Below, piece by piece: positions 26,405 to 35,233 of a stretch of 64,000 bases of DNA. Location of the stretch: NCBI GenBank assembly GCA_031287575.1, contig JAITSV010000006.1, positions 51,346 through 115,345 of the forward strand, written 5' to 3'. The number at the start of each line of letters is the position of its first letter. The stretch's first letter is position 1. The notes under the pieces were generated by a model. The model worked only from the letters and a program-made list of their open reading frames with translations, did not search any database and was not told the origin of the DNA. The stretch comes from Desulfovibrio sp. Lineage in GTDB: Bacteria; Desulfobacterota; Desulfovibrionia; Desulfovibrionales; Desulfovibrionaceae. The position numbers and the translations under genes were made by a program.

Positions 26405-28191
26405 GCGCCCTCCCCTTCGGTAGAGCCGATCGGACCGCCATCCGCCACGCCAGCACCTTCCGAACCTTCGCCATCTCCCGCACATCCCACACCGATCGGC
26501 GCCCCATTGCGGTGCAGCGGCGTGCCGCCCGCCGAGGTCAGGTTCCACGCGCAGAACGGCACCATGCGCCCGTCCGGCGCGGCCACGTGGATGCAGCAGC
26601 CGCGCAACCGTTCGGTGTCCAGGGTCCAGGCATCCTGAAAGGCCATGCCGGACACGGTGAACCGCCGCCCGGCCCGGGCCAGGAAGCGCTCGAAATCGTC
26701 GCGCGGCGCGGCGGGCATGCCACCGACCGTGCCGGCAGTCGCAGCGGATGCCGGTTCGGGTGCCCGCCACTGGCGGCGCACGAAGGCCCGCGCCCGCTCC
26801 GCGCCCAACGCGGCGGGGATGGGGGCCGGGTCGATGGCGCCAGAGCCCCCCCCTTTTCCACCGCTCCCGCCATTGCCGCCCGTACCGCAGCAGGCCCCGC
26901 CCGCCGGTTCCAGCCTGCCGTCCTCGTGGGCCATGAACGTGCCGCTGAAGGAGCACTGGGCGTGCTCGCACCCCGGCGGATGCAGGTGAGACAAGGGAAT
27001 CAGCCCGCCGGTCTGGTCGCGCACCGCGCGCATGACCTCCGGCTGGGTAATGCGGGCCGCCTCGCGCCGGTCATCCAATGTCCGGACACCCGCCCGGTCA
27101 TCAGCACCAGCTGACACAACACCGGGCGCATCACCACACACACCACCGGACACGCCCTCGGGCGCGCCGAAGCCCTCGTACCGGCCAAAGAAGCTTACCG
27201 GCTGGAAATGCGCCCCGCGCACCACGGGCACCCGCGCAAGTCCGAAGCGCACGATGTCGCCCAGACAATGATCGTTGACGCCCCGCGCCACCGTGCACAC
27301 CAGCACCACGCCCAGCCCCGCCGCCGCGCAGGCTTCCACCGCGCGCACCTTGACCGCGTGCAGGGGCAGGCCGCGCAACCGGGCGGTGGCCACGTCGTCC
27401 GGCCCGTCGAATTGCAGGAACACCGAATCCAGCCCTGCTGCGGCAAGGCGCGCGGCGTAGCCTGCCTCTCGCGCCAGGCGCAGGCCGTTGGTGTTCAGTT
27501 GCACGAAGGGATAGCCCAGCCCGCGCACGGCGGTGACGAGTTGCGGCAGGTCGTCGCGCAGGGTGGGTTCGCCGCCGGAAAGCTGGATGTTGGCATCGCC
27601 CGCGCGCGGGCGCAGTACGGCCAGCCGGGAGACCAACTCGCCCAGGGTGGGATCATCGCCGGGCAGGGATGCGCGGGCATCGTCCTCGCGCCGCTCGTCA
27701 CTCCGCCCACCGTCGGGCTCTCCACCCACCCCCCCGCTCTGCCGCTCACCCCGCTCTCCCCGCTCTCCCTGTCCTGCCGACGCGAAACACACCGGGCAGC
27801 GCAGGTTGCAGCGCTGCGTCACCTCGATCAGCAGGGTGCAGGTGTGCTGGCCGTGGTCCGGGCACAGCCCGCAATCATTGGGGCAGCCAAGGACGCGTTC
27901 CGTGCCGGGGCCGCGCCGGGCGGTGGGAATCTTGGGACGCACCCAGCCGGTGAAGGCAGGCTCGCCCCGCCACACCGGCACGGAAAATTCGCCGTGCTCG
28001 GGGCAACGCTTGACCAGCAGCACCGTATCGCCCACGGCCACCCGCTCCGCCGGGGCCGGGCCAAGGCATACCGGGCACACGCTGGCGGTGCGGGCCAACA
28101 CCCGGCGTTGCGCCGTTGCCGCCGCCTCGCCCCCGGCCTGACCCACCACGGCACAGCCGCAATCCACGGAAGAATCGCCGCGCCCGGCCAT
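26401..28191 (-). CDS. Radical SAM protein of the MJ0619-like, multi-CxxC architecture
   Basis: 596 aa, start at 28191. A leading CPVC-x-GPAPA pair and KRCPEHGEF, then CPNDCGLCPDHGQHTC, then the radical SAM motif CNLRCPVC (CX3CX2C) and the SAM-binding GGEP. The C-terminal part carries HPPGCEHAQCSFSG, GGACC and CCIHVAAPDGRMVPFCAWN. This order of Cys motifs is that of the MJ0619-like group, whose characterised relatives include a pterin methylating enzyme and the tetraether lipid synthase. Low-complexity inserts (GERGERGER-rich near residue 205; Gly-rich near 450) break the core. I infer chemistry on a pterin or lipid-like substrate; a pterin fits the molybdenum-cofactor setting. Confidence 0.85.
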   Translation of the reverse strand: MAGRGDSSVDCGCAVVGQAGGEAAATAQRRVLARTASVCPVCLGPAPAERVAVGDTVLLVKRCPEHGEFSVPVWRGEPAFTGWVRPKIPTARRGPGTERVLGCPNDCGLCPDHGQHTCTLLIEVTQRCNLRCPVCFASAGQGERGERGERQSGGVGGEPDGGRSDERREDDARASLPGDDPTLGELVSRLAVLRPRAGDANIQLSGGEPTLRDDLPQLVTAVRGLGYPFVQLNTNGLRLAREAGYAARLAAAGLDSVFLQFDGPDDVATARLRGLPLHAVKVRAVEACAAAGLGVVLVCTVARGVNDHCLGDIVRFGLARVPVVRGAHFQPVSFFGRYEGFGAPEGVSGGVCGDAPGVVSAGADDRAGVRTLDDRREAARITQPEVMRAVRDQTGGLIPLSHLHPPGCEHAQCSFSGTFMAHEDGRLEPAGGACCGTGGNGGSGGKGGGSGAIDPAPIPAALGAERARAFVRRQWRAPEPASAATAGTVGGMPAAPRDDFERFLARAGRRFTVSGMAFQDAWTLDTERLRGCCIHVAAPDGRMVPFCAWNLTSAGGTPLHRNGAPIGVGCAGDGEGSEGAGVADGGPIGSTEGEGA

Positions 28192-28196
28192 GCCGC

Positions 28197-28676
28197 CTAC
28201 CCCTCGCGCGGCAGCGTGGGGTCCACGCCGTAGGCCGCCAGCACCTCGAACATCTTGCCGTGCGCTTCCAGCAGCAGGCCGTGGCACTTGCCGAAGTCCG
28301 GTCGCCCTCCTGCGCTGTCGCCCAGAATCGCCCCGCACGAGATGCCCCCGCTGACGGCGGTGCGCTCGCGGAACCATTCGGCGAATTCCGTGGTCATGGC
28401 TTCCAGCGCCTCGTGGGGCTCCTCTGCGTCATGGCCCTTGGCCGCGCACAGGCCCATGGCCATGCACCCGCCCAGCAGGATGCCACAGGTGCCCTCGGAC
28501 AGGCCGAAGCCCCGGCACAGCCCGCCAGCGGCGCGCACCGCGTCCCGCCCGTCGCCCCACCTGTCATCAGGCACATCGCGACCCTGCACGTCCAGCAGCA
28601 ACTGGACCATGATCTGGGTACAACAGTACCCGGAGGCCCCAAGGGCCAGTACCCGTCCGAACGCATCGTCGCTCAT
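28197..28676 (-). CDS. C-GCAxxG-C-C family protein
   Basis: 159 aa, start at 28676 overlapping the methyltransferase stop. The family motif is seen as SGYCCTQIM near the N-terminus, AAGGLCRGFGLSEGTCGILLGGCMAMG in the middle (GLC...GTCG...GGC) and ISCGAIL...KCHGL near the end. The conserved Cys set suggests a metal or Fe-S site. The family is found beside redox enzymes and selenium or molybdenum genes, but no member I know has a settled activity. It lies 5 nt before the radical SAM gene, so the two are coexpressed. Confidence 0.85.
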   Translation of the reverse strand: MSDDAFGRVLALGASGYCCTQIMVQLLLDVQGRDVPDDRWGDGRDAVRAAGGLCRGFGLSEGTCGILLGGCMAMGLCAAKGHDAEEPHEALEAMTTEFAEWFRERTAVSGGISCGAILGDSAGGRPDFGKCHGLLLEAHGKMFEVLAAYGVDPTLPREG

Positions 28677-29584
28677 GGCGCATCCCCCCGTGGTGCAGCA
28701 TCGTCGCGCCGGGCCAGCAGCAGCGCGTAGCCGGGACGCCCGCCGCCACCGCCGCACCCGAACAGTTCCGCCGGGTCGGCCCCGGCAAACAGCAGCCTGC
28801 CCGCCAGTTCCGCCAGCAGGCGGCTGTGATCCTCGAACGCCAGCACCGTGAACCCGGCACGACGCAGCATGGCGTCCATGTCCGCGCGCGGCATGGCCCC
28901 GGCCCGGCAGGAAAGGACGCCGGGCCGCGGGCCGGAGCACCGGGATTCGCCGCCGTCCGCGCGGCCTTCCTCGAATCCGGCCGGGCCACGCCACACGTCA
29001 GCCGCGCGGCCCGGACGTACATACAGGTCGGTCCAGACCAGCACCCCGCCGGGACGCAGCACACGCGCCAGTTCCGCCAGCACGCCCTGGCGCTGCGGCA
29101 GCACGGAGAGCACGCATTCGCAGAACACGCCATCGAGACTGGCCGTGCGCAACGGCAGGCCGGGGGCAGCATCCGCACCGGCCCACGCACCGCCCCCTGC
29201 ACAGGCCCGAATCAAGGGCATACGCCCGTTCCGCGCCAGCGCCTCGGCCAGCAGGCTGGCGGAAACGTCCAGCCCCACCGCCGCCATGCCCCCTTCGCGC
29301 AGCAGGGCCACGGTTTCGCCGGGGCCGCAGCCCAGGTCCACCACCCGCGCGTTGTGAGGCAGAAACGTCAGTTGCCGCGCCAGTTCCAGCGCGCGCCAGG
29401 TCAGGGCCACCCCGCCGGGGCGCAACGTGGCACCGGCCACCGCGCGCAGGGCCGGATGGTCCCACGGACCGCGCAGGGCCGGGGGCTCCCACAGACCGCG
29501 CGCTCCGGCAACCGGGACACCATCACCCGCAGGCGCGCTTGCCCGAGCGGCACCCGCAGCATCGAGACCGGACGGCACGCTCAC
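28673..29584 (-). CDS. SAM-dependent methyltransferase (class I)
   Basis: 303 aa from a GTG at 29584 that overlaps the previous stop (GTGA). Motif I VVDLGCGPGET, acidic residue in VGLDVS, motif post-I, and DGVFCECVLSVLPQ with LRPGGVLVWTDLYVRPG form a complete class I fold like UbiE/arsenite methyltransferase. The Cys-containing FCECVLSVL is unusual for motif II. The C-terminal GFTVLAFEDHSRLLAELAGRLLF suits a small-molecule enzyme. The substrate is not known; in this operon it may methylate the same compound handled by the radical SAM protein. Confidence 0.85.
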   Translation of the reverse strand: MSVPSGLDAAGAARASAPAGDGVPVAGARGLWEPPALRGPWDHPALRAVAGATLRPGGVALTWRALELARQLTFLPHNARVVDLGCGPGETVALLREGGMAAVGLDVSASLLAEALARNGRMPLIRACAGGGAWAGADAAPGLPLRTASLDGVFCECVLSVLPQRQGVLAELARVLRPGGVLVWTDLYVRPGRAADVWRGPAGFEEGRADGGESRCSGPRPGVLSCRAGAMPRADMDAMLRRAGFTVLAFEDHSRLLAELAGRLLFAGADPAELFGCGGGGGRPGYALLLARRDDAAPRGDAP

Positions 29585-32268
29585 TTGTCCTCCAGCAACT
29601 GTTCCACTTCCAGCATCTTGCCCAGCGCCAAGGCCTCGTCCACCAGCACCTGCCCGCAGTCCGGGCAGGTCAGCAACCGTACGTTGAAGGTGCTGCCAAG
29701 GTAGGTCAGCTCCACCGACAGCGGGCGCGGCGCGCCCCCGCAGGCGCAGGACCAGTTGCCCGACGCGGGCAGGTAGGCCGGTTCATGGGGCGATTCCTTC
29801 CACCCTCCGGCGGGCGGGCCCTGCGGCAACACCATGCGGTGGGCATAGGCCTGCCGGATGGCGTAGACGGGCGTGGCACTGCCCTCCGCTCCTCCCCCCG
29901 CCGGACTCCCTGCTCCATCCCCAATTCCGGCAGGTACGGGTTCGTAGCCCGCCCAATGCGTGACCCGCACCCGGCGCAAACAGGCCAGACGCATGCCGGT
30001 ATCGGCATCGATGAAAAAGCGCTGGGCGCGTTCGGCCTCGGCGATCACGCCGCGCAGATCTTCGTCAAGGATGCGCCGCCGCTCCATGACCACGCGCATG
30101 TCCGGTCCGATGCGCAGGGCAACTTCCGGCGCGGCGTCGGGCGGGATTTCGCCGTACGCCTCGCGCAACAGGCGGTCGCGCAGCCGGGCACGGTTTTCCT
30201 GCCGGGCGGTGATGTGCGGTCCGGGCGCTGCCGGGTCCGGGTTGCCGCCGGGCAGCGGCGGCAGCAGCAGGTCCAGCAGGTGACTGGCGGGGCTGCCCGC
30301 CTCGGCCAGCCGGTCGCGGCACATGGCGCAGTAAGTGACGAAGGGCAGATCCGAGGCATCGGCCCTGCGCTGGATGACGGCGCGGGCAAGGTCGGGGTCG
30401 GCCTCGGCCATCAGGCCGCCGTAGCCGCAACATTCGGTGTGTGGCCCGGTCAGGTCCGGCTCGTGCACCGCCACCCCGCGCGCCGCCAGCAGACCGCGCA
30501 CCGTGGCCCGCAGGGGTTCGTCCCCGCGCGCGGCGCAGGGGTCGTGCAGGGTCAGCGCCGCCGGGACGGGCGGTTCGTGTCCGCCGGTCCCGTATTCCGC
30601 CAGCACGGCCCACAGCATGGTCTGGGGCAGGTCGGGCAGCAGCGTGCGCAACGTGGTGGCACAGGACGGACACCCCACCACCAGCGTGGGACGTCCCATC
30701 GCGTTCCACCCGTCGCGCAGGTCCTCGGCGGCGGCAGCGGCCAGGTCGTCGCGCCCGGCCCACAGGGCGGGCGCCCCGCAACAGCGCAGGGCGATGCCCG
30801 TGCCGCCGGGCAGCCGGTCGGCCAGGATGGCCCACGCCTGCGCGACCCGGTCCGGGGCGGACGCCGCAAGCTGGCAACCGGGCAGGAACAGCCACGCGCA
30901 GGTCGTGGCCCCCGCCGGGGCGCGCAGCAACGCGGCATGCGGCCCGTTGCTGAAGGCCATGTCGTCCAGCGCGAATTCGTGGGTGGAGGGCGGCATCTTG
31001 CCGTCGTGCACCAAGGTGCGCCGCGCCTCGTGGCACAGCGGGGCCATGTCGAACCCGGTGGGGCACACCGTGCCGCACAGCCCGCACAGGCTGCACGAAT
31101 TGATGAACCGGTTGGCCTGATGCACGCCCTTGACGATGGACAGATTGTTGTAGATGCGCCGGGCGTGCTTCTTGGGGTACTCGCCGTACTTTTCCAGATA
31201 CGGGCACACCTTGACGCATTCCAGACACTGGCATTGCAGGCAGCGGGCAGCCTCGGTCCGATACGGCCCGTCGGGGAAGCCGGGGGCATCCGCTGCGCCG
31301 GGCGCCGGACCGCCTACCCCCTCCCCTCCCACCGGCAGCGCGGGCAGCGCCACGGGCGCCACCGCCTCCACGCCTTCCAGGCTGGTGAACAATCGCGTTT
31401 CGAACGGCCCCTGCCGTTCGCGGCCCGCCGACAGCGACACGCCGGTCAGGTGGCGGTCCATGGATGTGGCGGCATGGCGACCGTCGGCGGCCTCGTCGAT
31501 GCAGCGCGCCGTGCCTGCCGGGCCGTCCACCGGCCAGCCGCCGCAGAACACGCCGGGCAGATCGGGATGGGCCAGGGTCAGCGCGTCGCACTGGCTGCGG
31601 TCCGGCAGGCCCAGCGCGCGGGCAGCCGCCGGACTCCACGCCACGAACACCGCCCCGTGCGCGGCGCGCATCTCTTCCAGCACCGCCGCCGTGGGGGCCA
31701 CGGGCGCGGCAAAGCGCACCTTGAGCCCGGCCAGCCGGTCCAGTTCCTTGCGCAGGGCATCCGCTGGCAGCACGTCCGGGGGAATGTCCGCAAGACGGCC
31801 AGCGGCGGCCATCCGGGGATCGCTCTCGCCCCCATGCTCTCCACTGTCTTCCAGCCACCCGGCCAGGGTCACCGCGTGGCCCTTCCTGGCCAGGTCCCAG
31901 GCCACGGTCAGCGCGGCCAGGCCGCCGCCCAGCACGGCGGCGCGCAGCCCCCGCCCCGGCAGGGGGCGAGGGTCCGCCGCCGGGGCGGACAGCGCGGCGC
32001 AGGCCCGCTCCAGCGCGCCCACGGCAATGGTGCCGCCCGCCTCCTGGCGCAGGCAGGCCGCCTCGCACGGGGCCTCGCACAGCCGGGCCAGCACGCCGGG
32101 CAGGGGCATGGTGCGTTCCAGCACGCCGCGCGCCTCGCGCCAGCGGCCTTGCGCCGCATGGCCCAGAAAGGCGCGCGCGTCCACGTGCAGCGGACACGCC
32201 GCCTGGCAGCGGGGCGGTTCTTCCTGTATGCAGCGCGACTCCCAGTCGCGCAGCGGAATCTGGTCCAT
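29581..32268 (-). CDS. Multidomain Fe-S/FAD oxidoreductase with CCG (HdrD-like) domain and zinc-ribbon tail
   Basis: 895 aa, start at 32268 (GGGGAGG 6 nt upstream). Order: an N-terminal GltD-like Fe-S region (CQAACPLHVDARAF, CEAPCEAACLRQ); a dinucleotide-binding motif (AAVLGGGLAALTVAWDLARKGHAVTL); two ferredoxin clusters (CLQCQCLECVKVCPY, CSLCGLCGTVCPTG); a CCG region of the heterodisulfide-reductase D type (LPGCQ...RCCGAP...CPSC; HDPCAARG...ECCGYGG...YCAMC); and a C-terminal zinc ribbon (WSCACGGAP...CPDCG). It should move electrons between a flavin, several 4Fe-4S clusters and a thiol/disulfide site. First gene of the maturation operon, after the mop terminator. Confidence 0.86.
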   Translation of the reverse strand: MDQIPLRDWESRCIQEEPPRCQAACPLHVDARAFLGHAAQGRWREARGVLERTMPLPGVLARLCEAPCEAACLRQEAGGTIAVGALERACAALSAPAADPRPLPGRGLRAAVLGGGLAALTVAWDLARKGHAVTLAGWLEDSGEHGGESDPRMAAAGRLADIPPDVLPADALRKELDRLAGLKVRFAAPVAPTAAVLEEMRAAHGAVFVAWSPAAARALGLPDRSQCDALTLAHPDLPGVFCGGWPVDGPAGTARCIDEAADGRHAATSMDRHLTGVSLSAGRERQGPFETRLFTSLEGVEAVAPVALPALPVGGEGVGGPAPGAADAPGFPDGPYRTEAARCLQCQCLECVKVCPYLEKYGEYPKKHARRIYNNLSIVKGVHQANRFINSCSLCGLCGTVCPTGFDMAPLCHEARRTLVHDGKMPPSTHEFALDDMAFSNGPHAALLRAPAGATTCAWLFLPGCQLAASAPDRVAQAWAILADRLPGGTGIALRCCGAPALWAGRDDLAAAAAEDLRDGWNAMGRPTLVVGCPSCATTLRTLLPDLPQTMLWAVLAEYGTGGHEPPVPAALTLHDPCAARGDEPLRATVRGLLAARGVAVHEPDLTGPHTECCGYGGLMAEADPDLARAVIQRRADASDLPFVTYCAMCRDRLAEAGSPASHLLDLLLPPLPGGNPDPAAPGPHITARQENRARLRDRLLREAYGEIPPDAAPEVALRIGPDMRVVMERRRILDEDLRGVIAEAERAQRFFIDADTGMRLACLRRVRVTHWAGYEPVPAGIGDGAGSPAGGGAEGSATPVYAIRQAYAHRMVLPQGPPAGGWKESPHEPAYLPASGNWSCACGGAPRPLSVELTYLGSTFNVRLLTCPDCGQVLVDEALALGKMLEVEQLLEDK

Positions 32269-32326
32269 GCCGTGCCTCCCCTTTCCGGCCAGGCGGATGG
32301 AGCGTGCGGCACAACCCCACGCCCCG

Positions 32327-32366
32327 AAAAATGATGCCCCGGGGCGGAGCGCGTCCACCCCGGGGC
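32327..32366 (-). terminator. Rho-independent terminator of mop
   Basis: 13-bp stem GCCCCGGGGCGGA (32336-32348) with TCCACCCCGGGGC (32354-32366), one wobble, 5-nt loop; on the minus strand it is followed by ATCATTTTT. It separates mop from the downstream maturation operon, which therefore needs its own promoter or read-through. Confidence 0.9.
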
Positions 32367-32379
32367 CGTGTTCATCGTC

Positions 32380-35097
32380 TTATGCGCCCTTCAGGCCCGC
32401 CAGCACCTTTTCAGGCAGGGCGGGCAGGTGGCGGATGCGCACGCCGCAGGCGTGGTAGATGCCGTTGATGATGGACGCGTGCGGCGCGCTGAGCGGCAGC
32501 TCGCCCACGCCCGACGCGCCGAACGGACCATCGCCGCGCGGGGTTTCCACGTAGATCAGTTCGATGTTGTCGGGAATGTCCTTGATGTACGGAACGCCCG
32601 CGCCCGCCATGGTGGCGTGCTTCTTGAGGTCCTCGTAGTCCTCGGACAAGGCCAGACCCACGCCCTGGGCCAGGCCGCCGTACAACTGGCCGTCGGTGAC
32701 CAGCTTGTTGCAGACCTTGCCGATGTCGGCCACCAGGGTCAGCTTGTCCACCGCGGTCTTGCCGGTGGCCAGTTCCACGGCCACTTCGGCCATGAACACA
32801 CCGTACATGTAGGAGGTGAAGGGCTTGCCCTGCGCGTTCTCGTCGCAGTGGGTGCCCGCCGCCGTCCAGGCGCCGCGATGCTTGGTGGCGATCTTCTCGT
32901 CCACCATCTCCTGGTAGGTGCGGAAGCCGCCGGGCTTGCGCATGGCTTCCACCAGGTTTTCACAGGCCACGCGCACGGCGTTGCCGGTGACGTACTGCGA
33001 CCGGCTGCCGCCCGCCGGGCCGCTGTTGGGGGCCTTGCTGGTGTCGTTGAGCACCAGGCGGATGTTCTGCGGGGCCATGCCCAGCGGACGCAGCGCCTCG
33101 TGGGCGGTACCAAGGCTGCCCATGTCCGCGCCCTGGCCGTGGTCTTCCCAGCAGTTGTAGATGGTCACGGTGCCGTCGGGGTTCAGTTCGGCATCGGCTT
33201 CCGAGGTGTCCGGCCCGTCAAGGCCGCAGCCGTACACGCCAACGGCAACGCCCACGCCCTTCTTGACCGCCGCCGTGGAACCGGCCTTGGCCGCATCCAG
33301 CGCCGCCTTGTACTTGGGCCGCAGGATGTCGATCATTTCCGGCAGGCTGTACACTTCCGGGTCCTGCCCGGTGGGGTTGGTGTCGCCCTTGCGGTACACG
33401 TTGACGTAGCGCAGTTCCAGCGGGTCCATGCCCAGCTTTTCGGCCAGTTCGTCCATCAGCACTTCGGTCGGGAACTCGATTTCCGGCGCGCCATAGCCCC
33501 GGAAGGCGGCCCCCCAGGCATGGTTGGTGCACACCGTGCGGCCCTGGCCCCGGATGTTGGCGATGCCGTAGCCCGCGCCCCCGAACTGCGCGCCGCGCAG
33601 GGTCAGCAGGTCGCCGAACTCGGAGTACGGACCGTGGTCCACGATCCAGTCGGTTTCCATGGCCTTGATCTTGCCGGTCTTGTCGGCGGCGTAGCGCGCG
33701 TTGACGAAGAACGGCGAGCGCTTGCCGGTGTAGTTCTGCTGCTGGCGGTAGTTGTAGCGCAGGTGCACCGGGCGTCCGGTGGCCATGGCCGCCACGCCCA
33801 CCAGGGCTTCCATGGTGGGGCTGAACTTGTAGCCGAAGGTGCCGCCGGTGGGGTTCTGCACCATGACGATCTTTTCCGGCTCAAGGCCAAGGCCGGGGGC
33901 GATCATGTACAGGTGCAGGTGCAGGCCGATGGACTTGGAGTGGATGACCAGGCGCCCTTCGCCGTCGGTGTAGGCGAAGCCCACGTCCGGCTCGATGGGC
34001 AGGTGCGGCTGGCGGCTCACGTAGTAGTCGCCTTCCACCACCACGTCGGCCCCGTCGAAGATGGGCTTGGTGTCCGCGCCCTTGGCGATGTTCTGGGTGA
34101 AGTACACGTTGGGCGTGCCGGGGTGGATCTCGATGGCGTCTTCGGCCATGGCGGCCGGGGCGCTCATGTAGGCGGGCAGTTCTTCCAACTGCACCTTCAC
34201 CTTTTCGGCGGCGGCGCGGGCGTGCTTTTCGCTGTCGGCGCAGACGATGGCCAGGGCGTCACCGTACTGGAACACCTTCTCGTCGCACAGGATGGGTCGG
34301 TCCCAGCCGTCGCCCTTGTTGGAGGGGAAGGTGATCAGGCCGGTGATGCGGTTCTTGCCCTTGACGTCCTTGTGGGTAAGCACGCTGTGCACGCCGGGCA
34401 TCTTCAACGCTTCGGAGGGATCGATGGACAGGATTTTCGCGTGCGACACTTGCGCCTGCACCAACGCAAGGTGCAGCGCATCGGAGGGCATCTTCAGGCC
34501 CAGGTCCGCACCGTAGTCGCAGGTGCCCGTTACCTTGGCAATGGCGGAGGGGCGGGGGTACTTCGATCCCCAGATGCGGCCATCTGCGGGAATCTTGAAG
34601 CAGAGGTCGTCGGCGCTCATTTCGCCGCGCAGCACCTTGGCGGCATCCATGACCGCATCGACCAGAGGCTTGTAGCCGGTGCAGCGGCAGACGTTGCGGT
34701 GCTTCTGGAACCAGTCGCGCACGTCGTCGCGGCTGGGATTCTTGTTTTCTTCCAGCAACTGCCTGGCCGAAACGATGAAGCCCGGCGTGCAGAAGCCGCA
34801 CTGCGCCCCGCCGTGGGCCGCCCACGCCAGTTGCAGCGGGTGCAGGCAGTCGGGGCCGCCCACGCCCTCGATGGTGGTCACCGAAGCCCCGTCGGGCAGC
34901 CTGCGCATCTTGTACGCGCACGAGCGCACCACCTTGCCGTCAAGGATGACGCTGCACGCGCCGCACTGGCCTTCGCCGCAGCCCACCTTGACGCCGGTGA
35001 GCAGCAGTTGTTCGCGCAGCACGTCCGCCAGCGTCGCTTCCGGATCGACGACAAGGTTGCGGGGTATGCCGTTGACGATGAAATGCTTGTTGATCAT
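32380..35097 (-). CDS. mop: Molybdenum hydroxylase, aldehyde oxidoreductase Mop
   Basis: 905 aa from the ATG at 35097 (GGAGG 9 nt upstream). The proximal [2Fe-2S] ligands C40, C45, C48, C60 and the second-cluster ligands C100, C103 and the HRNVCRC pair sit at the same positions as in D. gigas Mop. The molybdopterin-binding domains include GGTFGYKFSPT, AAFRGYGAP and DHGQGAD, and the catalytic Glu is E866 in GVGELPL. It oxidises aldehydes to carboxylic acids using a molybdopterin cytosine dinucleotide cofactor, with electrons leaving through the Fe-S clusters. It is single-chain and FAD-free as in D. gigas. No signal peptide is visible. The adjacent maturation genes probably serve it. Confidence 0.97.
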   Translation of the reverse strand: MINKHFIVNGIPRNLVVDPEATLADVLREQLLLTGVKVGCGEGQCGACSVILDGKVVRSCAYKMRRLPDGASVTTIEGVGGPDCLHPLQLAWAAHGGAQCGFCTPGFIVSARQLLEENKNPSRDDVRDWFQKHRNVCRCTGYKPLVDAVMDAAKVLRGEMSADDLCFKIPADGRIWGSKYPRPSAIAKVTGTCDYGADLGLKMPSDALHLALVQAQVSHAKILSIDPSEALKMPGVHSVLTHKDVKGKNRITGLITFPSNKGDGWDRPILCDEKVFQYGDALAIVCADSEKHARAAAEKVKVQLEELPAYMSAPAAMAEDAIEIHPGTPNVYFTQNIAKGADTKPIFDGADVVVEGDYYVSRQPHLPIEPDVGFAYTDGEGRLVIHSKSIGLHLHLYMIAPGLGLEPEKIVMVQNPTGGTFGYKFSPTMEALVGVAAMATGRPVHLRYNYRQQQNYTGKRSPFFVNARYAADKTGKIKAMETDWIVDHGPYSEFGDLLTLRGAQFGGAGYGIANIRGQGRTVCTNHAWGAAFRGYGAPEIEFPTEVLMDELAEKLGMDPLELRYVNVYRKGDTNPTGQDPEVYSLPEMIDILRPKYKAALDAAKAGSTAAVKKGVGVAVGVYGCGLDGPDTSEADAELNPDGTVTIYNCWEDHGQGADMGSLGTAHEALRPLGMAPQNIRLVLNDTSKAPNSGPAGGSRSQYVTGNAVRVACENLVEAMRKPGGFRTYQEMVDEKIATKHRGAWTAAGTHCDENAQGKPFTSYMYGVFMAEVAVELATGKTAVDKLTLVADIGKVCNKLVTDGQLYGGLAQGVGLALSEDYEDLKKHATMAGAGVPYIKDIPDNIELIYVETPRGDGPFGASGVGELPLSAPHASIINGIYHACGVRIRHLPALPEKVLAGLKGA

Positions 35098-35233
35098 GAG
35101 CCTGGCCTCCGTGGAGCTGTCCGTTGCATGTTGCGCGGGCGGGCCTGCCGCCCTTTCCGCCGCGGGCGGATGATCGCCCTTTCCTGCATGGGCGGCTGGC
35201 CGCCGCCCCTCCCGTCTTGCCGGTCCGGCGGGG

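Noticed and set aside
29539..32334. 931-codon plus-strand open frame opposite the FAD/CCG oxidoreductase
   Set aside because: Same antisense effect; no domain, no ribosome binding site.
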